Assembly (NCBI RefSeq): GCF_002574545.1
Contig: NZ_NUGT01000027.1
Location: 1 to 47,223 of the forward strand
Direction: 5' to 3'
Length of the DNA: 47,223 nucleotides
Source: Bacillus sp. AFS055030
Lineage (GTDB): Bacteria > Bacillota > Bacilli > Bacillales > Bacillaceae_G
Below, piece after piece: positions 43,895 to 47,223 of the stretch. The position numbers and the translations under genes are program-made. Numbering within the stretch: position 1 is the stretch's first letter; every line of letters begins with the position of its first letter. Under the pieces are notes generated by a model, which made no database searches, was not told the origin of the DNA, and saw only the letters and a list, made by a program, of their open reading frames with translations.

Positions 43895-44089
43895 ATGAAC
43901 AACAAAAACAATCAATTCAACGCTGGAAAAACAGCATCTGGAACTAACATTGGAAAAGTTAAACAACAAAACCAAAGTTTTGGACAAGAGTTTTCAAGTG
44001 AAACTGATGTTCAAGCAGTAAGAGAAGCAAATGCAAAATCTGCACAAAAAGCTTCTTCTGGTAACTTTGGACAACAAAACCAACAATAA
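43895..44089 (+). CDS. sspE: Gamma-type small acid-soluble spore protein
   Basis: The 64-residue protein is rich in Gln, Asn, Ser and Lys (MNNKNNQFNAGKTASGTNIG...). It has the gamma-SASP pattern and one GPR-protease cleavage-like site (GQEFSSETD). Gamma SASPs are amino-acid stores degraded on germination. It is shorter than B. subtilis SspE (84 residues), which has an internal duplication; only one repeat is seen here. GTGGAGGTGATAAATC stands before the ATG. Confidence 0.93.
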   Translation: MNNKNNQFNAGKTASGTNIGKVKQQNQSFGQEFSSETDVQAVREANAKSAQKASSGNFGQQNQQ

Positions 44090-44099
44090 TGCCTTAAAA

Positions 44100-44253
44100 A
44101 AGGAATTACTAGAAGTGCGCTGTTGATGAACGAGTTAGTAAGTAAAGAAACTTACCTTTGCTAATTCATCTTCCTGTCTGATGAGAGATCATGCAGTCTA
44201 GTTGTTATAAAGAACGTTCAAAAAGAGCACCCTTATATGAAGGGTGCTCTTTT
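44100..44253 (+). ncRNA. Structured 3' region of sspE or candidate small RNA
   Basis: After the sspE stop there are about 150 nt without a gene but with folded structure: an outer pairing GATGAA (44125-44130) with TTCATC (44165-44170) encloses GTAAGT/ACTTAC (44138-44143 and 44150-44155), and the region ends with the strong hairpin at 44221-44253. A long structured tail is unusual for a SASP mRNA; it could be a processed small RNA. Not recognised. Confidence 0.4.
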
Positions 44254-44257
44254 ACCT
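44221..44257 (+). terminator. Terminator downstream of sspE
   Basis: AAAAGAGCACCCTT (44221-44234) pairs perfectly with AAGGGTGCTCTTTT (44240-44253) around loop ATATG. Confidence 0.9.
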
Positions 44258-44316
44258 ACGAATAATTTATGTCCAACACTTTAAATCCACATAGAATGAT
44301 TAATTTCTTCTCAATA

Positions 44317-44342
44317 GTCAAATATCGTCAAATGTAGTCAAA
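44317..44342 (+). promoter_or_regulatory. Three GTCAAA direct repeats, 10-bp period, upstream of ygaB
   Basis: GTCAAA begins at 44317, 44327 and 44337, one helical turn apart, about 60 nt ahead of ygaB. This geometry suits a response-regulator or multimeric binding site on one DNA face. The regulator is unknown. The remainder of 44258-44399 contains no other gene. Confidence 0.45.
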
Positions 44343-44399
44343 GGGATTATGTTAGTTTTCAAGAAATAGTGTAATAATGAAATAAGGATGGTGAATGGT

Positions 44400-44657
44400 A
44401 TGCAAGTATTCGATGAATTGGTAAGTCGTCAGCTTGAAACAATGGATCAGTTAATAAAAATTCAAGAAGAAATTGAACGATGTCAAGAAATTGAAAACCA
44501 ACTATTTGAATTAGAGGATTTGTCAAAATTATCTTCTATCCAAGATGAAATACATATAATGAGATCTGAATTAAAAGCTATCCAAGACACCTTTTTAATC
44601 CAAACACAGCAAATAATTAAATCTTTCTCAGATGAGAGGAAAATTGCATTAAAATAA
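44400..44657 (+). CDS. ygaB: YgaB-like coiled-coil protein
   Basis: The 85-residue protein is almost entirely predicted coiled coil (LETMDQLIKIQEEIERCQEI...), strongly resembling B. subtilis YgaB, which lies at the same place after sspE. The function is unknown. I choose the ATG at 44400, since the GGATGGTG element stands 7-9 nt before it and the N-terminus then matches YgaB; an ATG at 44388 lacks a Shine-Dalgarno. Confidence 0.83.
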   Translation: MQVFDELVSRQLETMDQLIKIQEEIERCQEIENQLFELEDLSKLSSIQDEIHIMRSELKAIQDTFLIQTQQIIKSFSDERKIALK

Positions 44658-44788
44658 AAAAAACAATGGGGCATTTTACCAAATTAAACGCCCTTTTGTT
44701 TAAAAATGGATAAGAACTAGTTATAATAGAAGTGTAAAGTATAAATAAAGTGTTGAAATGCGTCCACACTAGAAAGAAGGGAGAAACA

Positions 44789-45319
44789 ATGAACGTTCCC
44801 AAACCAGGAGAAAAAATACAAATACATAGTTACAAACATAATGGACATATTCATCGTATATGGGAAGAGACAACCATTTTAAAAGGGACGCAGCAGTTAG
44901 TAATTGGCGCAAATGATCGCACGCTTGTAACTGAATCGGACGGTAGAACATGGGTTACGCGAGAGCCAGCAATTTGTTACTTTGATATGGATTATTGGTT
45001 TAATGTCATCGGAATGATTAGAGAAGATGGAGTTTATTATTACTGTAATATTAGCTCACCATTCGTCTTTGAAGATGGTGCCATTAAGTATATTGACTAT
45101 GATCTAGATATTAAAGTTTTTCCAGATATGACTTACGTGCTGTTAGATGAAGATGAATATGAGAATCATCGACAAATAATGAATTATCCTCCTATTATTG
45201 ACCCGATTTTAAAAAAGAACTTAGGTTATTTAAAGGAATTAATTCATCAAAGAAAAGGGCCGTTTGCTACCGATTTTATTGATAATTGGTATGAACGATT
45301 CTTAATGTATCGTGATTAA
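44789..45319 (+). CDS. ygaC: YgaC-like nucleoside tri-/diphosphate phosphatase (DUF402)
   Basis: The product (176 residues) matches YgaC (DUF402/UPF0374), also 176 residues in B. subtilis. Conserved blocks are [56 protein letters not shown] and the acidic [13 protein letters not shown] followed by [10 protein letters not shown]. Characterised DUF402 proteins hydrolyse nucleoside tri- and diphosphates with a divalent metal. AAGGGAG precedes the ATG at 44789; an upstream ATG has no such site. It is followed by a branched terminator and ygaD. Confidence 0.92.
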   Translation: MNVPKPGEKIQIHSYKHNGHIHRIWEETTILKGTQQLVIGANDRTLVTESDGRTWVTREPAICYFDMDYWFNVIGMIREDGVYYYCNISSPFVFEDGAIKYIDYDLDIKVFPDMTYVLLDEDEYENHRQIMNYPPIIDPILKKNLGYLKELIHQRKGPFATDFIDNWYERFLMYRD

Positions 45320-45321
45320 TA

Positions 45322-45391
45322 GAAACTGTTGAGCGGACTTAGTTTTTTGAGAATCAATCATCTCAAAAAGATTGCTCAACAGTTTCTTTTT
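45322..45391 (+). terminator. Branched terminator of ygaC
   Basis: An outer stem GAAACTGTTGAGC (45322-45334) with GCTCAACAGTTTC (45374-45386) encloses an inner hairpin TTTTTTGAGA/TCTCAAAAAG (45343-45370); TTTTTG follows. Confidence 0.85.
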
Positions 45392-45414
45392 GAATGATCT
45401 GAAAGGATGAAAAT

Positions 45415-47175
45415 ATGGGAAGTATTAAACGTTATTTAAAATTTGTTAAACCATATCGATTTCATATATTTTTAACGATTGCAATCGGAATCGTTAAATT
45501 TGGTATCCCATTGATATTACCGTTTTTATTAAAATATGTAGTTGATAACATCATTAATTCATCTTTACCAATTGCAACTAAAAGCTCACATCTTATCTAC
45601 ATCATGCTAATTGCATTTGGAATTTTTGTGATTGTAAGACCACCAATAGAGTATTTCAGACAGTACTATGCTCAATATATCGGTAGTCGAATTTTATTTG
45701 ACATTAGGGATCATTTATTTAAACATTTACAAAAATTAAGCTTAAGGTATTATGCTAATGCAAAGACAGGTGAAGTTATTTCACGAGTTATAAATGACGT
45801 TGAATCGACTAAAGACTTTGTTATTACTGGGCTAATGAATGTTTGGTTAGATTTAATTACAATCTTAATTACAGTTACAATCATGTTATCAATGGATGTA
45901 AAGTTAACGCTTGTATCATTAATTGTTTTGCCATTTTACACAATAGCAGTAAAGTACTTTTTCGGTCGACTTCGGTTTTTGACACGTCAAAGATCTCAAG
46001 CTTTAGCTGTTTTACAGGGCTTTTTAACTGAAAGAATTCAGGGGATGCAAGTAACACGAAGTTTTGCATTGGAAGATTATGAAAGTGGGCTATTTAAAGA
46101 AAAAAATGGTGAGTTTTTAGATCGTGCCCTTAAGCATACAAGCTGGAATGCGAGTACATTTACAATTATTAATACATTAACTGATATTGGACCATTATTA
46201 ATTATCGGATTTTCTGCATATCAAGTCATTCATGGTCAATTAACACTTGGTGAGATGGTAGCATTTGTTGGATATATTGATCGTTTATATGATCCACTTA
46301 GAAGATTAGCTAATTCTTCAACATCATTAACACAATCGTTTGCATCAATGGATCGTGTCTTTGAACTAATGGATGAAAAGTATGACATTGTTAATCGGGA
46401 TAATCCAACTTATGCAAAGAAATTAGATGGGCAAATACACTTTAATCACGTTTCTTTTCAATATAATGCCGCTGATGAAGAGGTTATACAAGATGTAACT
46501 TTTCAAATTGAACCTGGTCAAAAGATTGCACTGGTTGGATCGAGTGGTGGTGGAAAGTCTTCGTTAGTTAGTTTAATACCACGTTTTTATGACGTAACAA
46601 AAGGATCCATTAAAATTGATGGTGTCGACATAAGGGATTATGATTTAAAAAGTATGCGGGAAAAAATCGGTATCGTTTTACAAGACAATTTTCTATTTAG
46701 TGATACCGTTAAAGCGAATATTCATTATGGGAATCCGAATGCTAGTGAAGAAGAAATTATTGCAGCCGCCAAAGCAGCCAATGCACATGAATTTATCATG
46801 AGTCTACCAGATGGATATGACACGCTTGTTGGGGAAAGAGGAGTAAAACTTTCTGGAGGTCAAAAACAACGTGTGGCAATTGCTCGTGTATTTTTAAGAA
46901 ATCCTTCTATTCTAATATTTGATGAAGCTACTTCAGCTCTTGATTTAGAAAATGAAAAATATATCCAAGACGCAATTCATGAACTAGCAAAGAACCGTAC
47001 AACAATATTTATTGCACATAGATTATCTACCATTACACATGTAGATAAAATCGTTTATATTGATCAAGGTCATATTGTCGAAATTGGTTCTCATGAGGAA
47101 TTAATGGCTAAAAAAGAAGCTTACTATCATTTGTTTGAAATTCAAAATTTAGAAACTAGTTCGAGTTCGGTATAG
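45415..47175 (+). CDS. ygaD: ABC exporter, YgaD-like (fused permease and ATPase)
   Basis: The 586-residue protein joins a six-helix transmembrane domain (about 1-320) to an ABC ATPase. Walker A is GSSGGGKS (375-382), the signature LSGGQKQR, Walker [13 protein letters not shown] and the switch His in IAHRLST. It corresponds to B. subtilis YgaD (about 580 residues) and belongs to the MsbA/LmrA-like lipid or drug exporters, working as a dimer. The substrate is unknown. GAAAGGATG lies before the ATG. It closes the conserved yga cluster. Confidence 0.94.
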   Translation: MGSIKRYLKFVKPYRFHIFLTIAIGIVKFGIPLILPFLLKYVVDNIINSSLPIATKSSHLIYIMLIAFGIFVIVRPPIEYFRQYYAQYIGSRILFDIRDHLFKHLQKLSLRYYANAKTGEVISRVINDVESTKDFVITGLMNVWLDLITILITVTIMLSMDVKLTLVSLIVLPFYTIAVKYFFGRLRFLTRQRSQALAVLQGFLTERIQGMQVTRSFALEDYESGLFKEKNGEFLDRALKHTSWNASTFTIINTLTDIGPLLIIGFSAYQVIHGQLTLGEMVAFVGYIDRLYDPLRRLANSSTSLTQSFASMDRVFELMDEKYDIVNRDNPTYAKKLDGQIHFNHVSFQYNAADEEVIQDVTFQIEPGQKIALVGSSGGGKSSLVSLIPRFYDVTKGSIKIDGVDIRDYDLKSMREKIGIVLQDNFLFSDTVKANIHYGNPNASEEEIIAAAKAANAHEFIMSLPDGYDTLVGERGVKLSGGQKQRVAIARVFLRNPSILIFDEATSALDLENEKYIQDAIHELAKNRTTIFIAHRLSTITHVDKIVYIDQGHIVEIGSHEELMAKKEAYYHLFEIQNLETSSSSV

Positions 47176-47182
47176 AAGATAG

Positions 47183-47213
47183 GCACAAAGAAATTCTTTG
47201 TGCTTTTTTATTG
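47183..47213 (+). terminator. Terminator of ygaD
   Basis: GCACAAAG (47183-47190) pairs with CTTTGTGC (47196-47203), followed by TTTTTTATTG. Confidence 0.88.
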
Positions 47214-47223
47214 TGGAAACGAA

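Overview
The window reads as the chromosome of a low-GC, endospore-forming Bacillaceae species. The DNA is strongly AT-rich and starts follow Shine-Dalgarno sequences of the AGGAGG type, with several TTG and GTG starts. Two genes for small acid-soluble spore proteins are present (sspK, sspE). The right part keeps the Bacillus subtilis order yfhE ... yfhF-recX-yfhH-sspK-yfhJ-yfhP-mutY-yfhS-sspE-ygaB-ygaC-ygaD. I see no phage, integron, CRISPR array or intact insertion sequence. Species cannot be named from this alone; an environmental Bacillus-like genus outside the B. subtilis group fits best.

Layout. 1-5.3 kb: a repeat pair, a large palindrome, an RpiR/MurR-type regulator, a secreted M6 protease (immune inhibitor A type), and a MupG-type 6-phospho-muramidase. 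5.4-10.5 kb: a methyltransferase, a threonine-aldolase-like lyase, two VOC proteins and a GH65 disaccharide phosphorylase. 10.6-16.3 kb: a small KOW-like protein, a YerB-like lipoprotein, a short SEDS (FtsW/RodA-like) protein behind a MocR regulator, a divergent EamA exporter and a third VOC protein. 16.5-20.8 kb: a very large Vpr-like subtilase with a cohesin-like domain and a dockerin. 21-26.1 kb: a DEAD-box helicase with an 11-unit nonapeptide tail, glutaminase, a TSUP transporter, and a DinB-GNAT-Ogt operon. 26.2-32.4 kb (minus strand): AI-2E-type permease, lipoteichoic acid synthase, and the VWA/MoxR pair YojO-YojN. 32.8-35.9 kb: pyruvate formate-lyase and its activase. 36-47.2 kb: the yfh/yga spore and DNA-repair neighbourhood, interrupted by a GNAT gene, a tRNA-like leader and an amidohydrolase.

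How parts work together. Several genes concern the cell envelope: MupG (peptidoglycan salvage), LtaS (teichoic acid) and the short SEDS protein. Two large secreted proteases each have a CodY-box-like sequence upstream (13 of 15 positions), which suggests nutrient-controlled scavenging. PflB and PflA form the anaerobic pyruvate route. MutY, Ogt and RecX handle DNA damage and recombination, and SspK, SspE, YfhE and YfhS belong to the spore-forming programme.

Most unusual points: a degenerate tRNA-like fold inside a roughly 257-nt leader RNA with a near-consensus promoter; the compact SEDS paralog; the cohesin-plus-dockerin protease; the 27-nt-period helicase tail; a ten-G run inside pflA; a dispersed hairpin repeat of about 51 bp; and three GTCAAA repeats spaced exactly 10 bp upstream of ygaB. 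All family assignments come from reading motifs by eye, with no database search.
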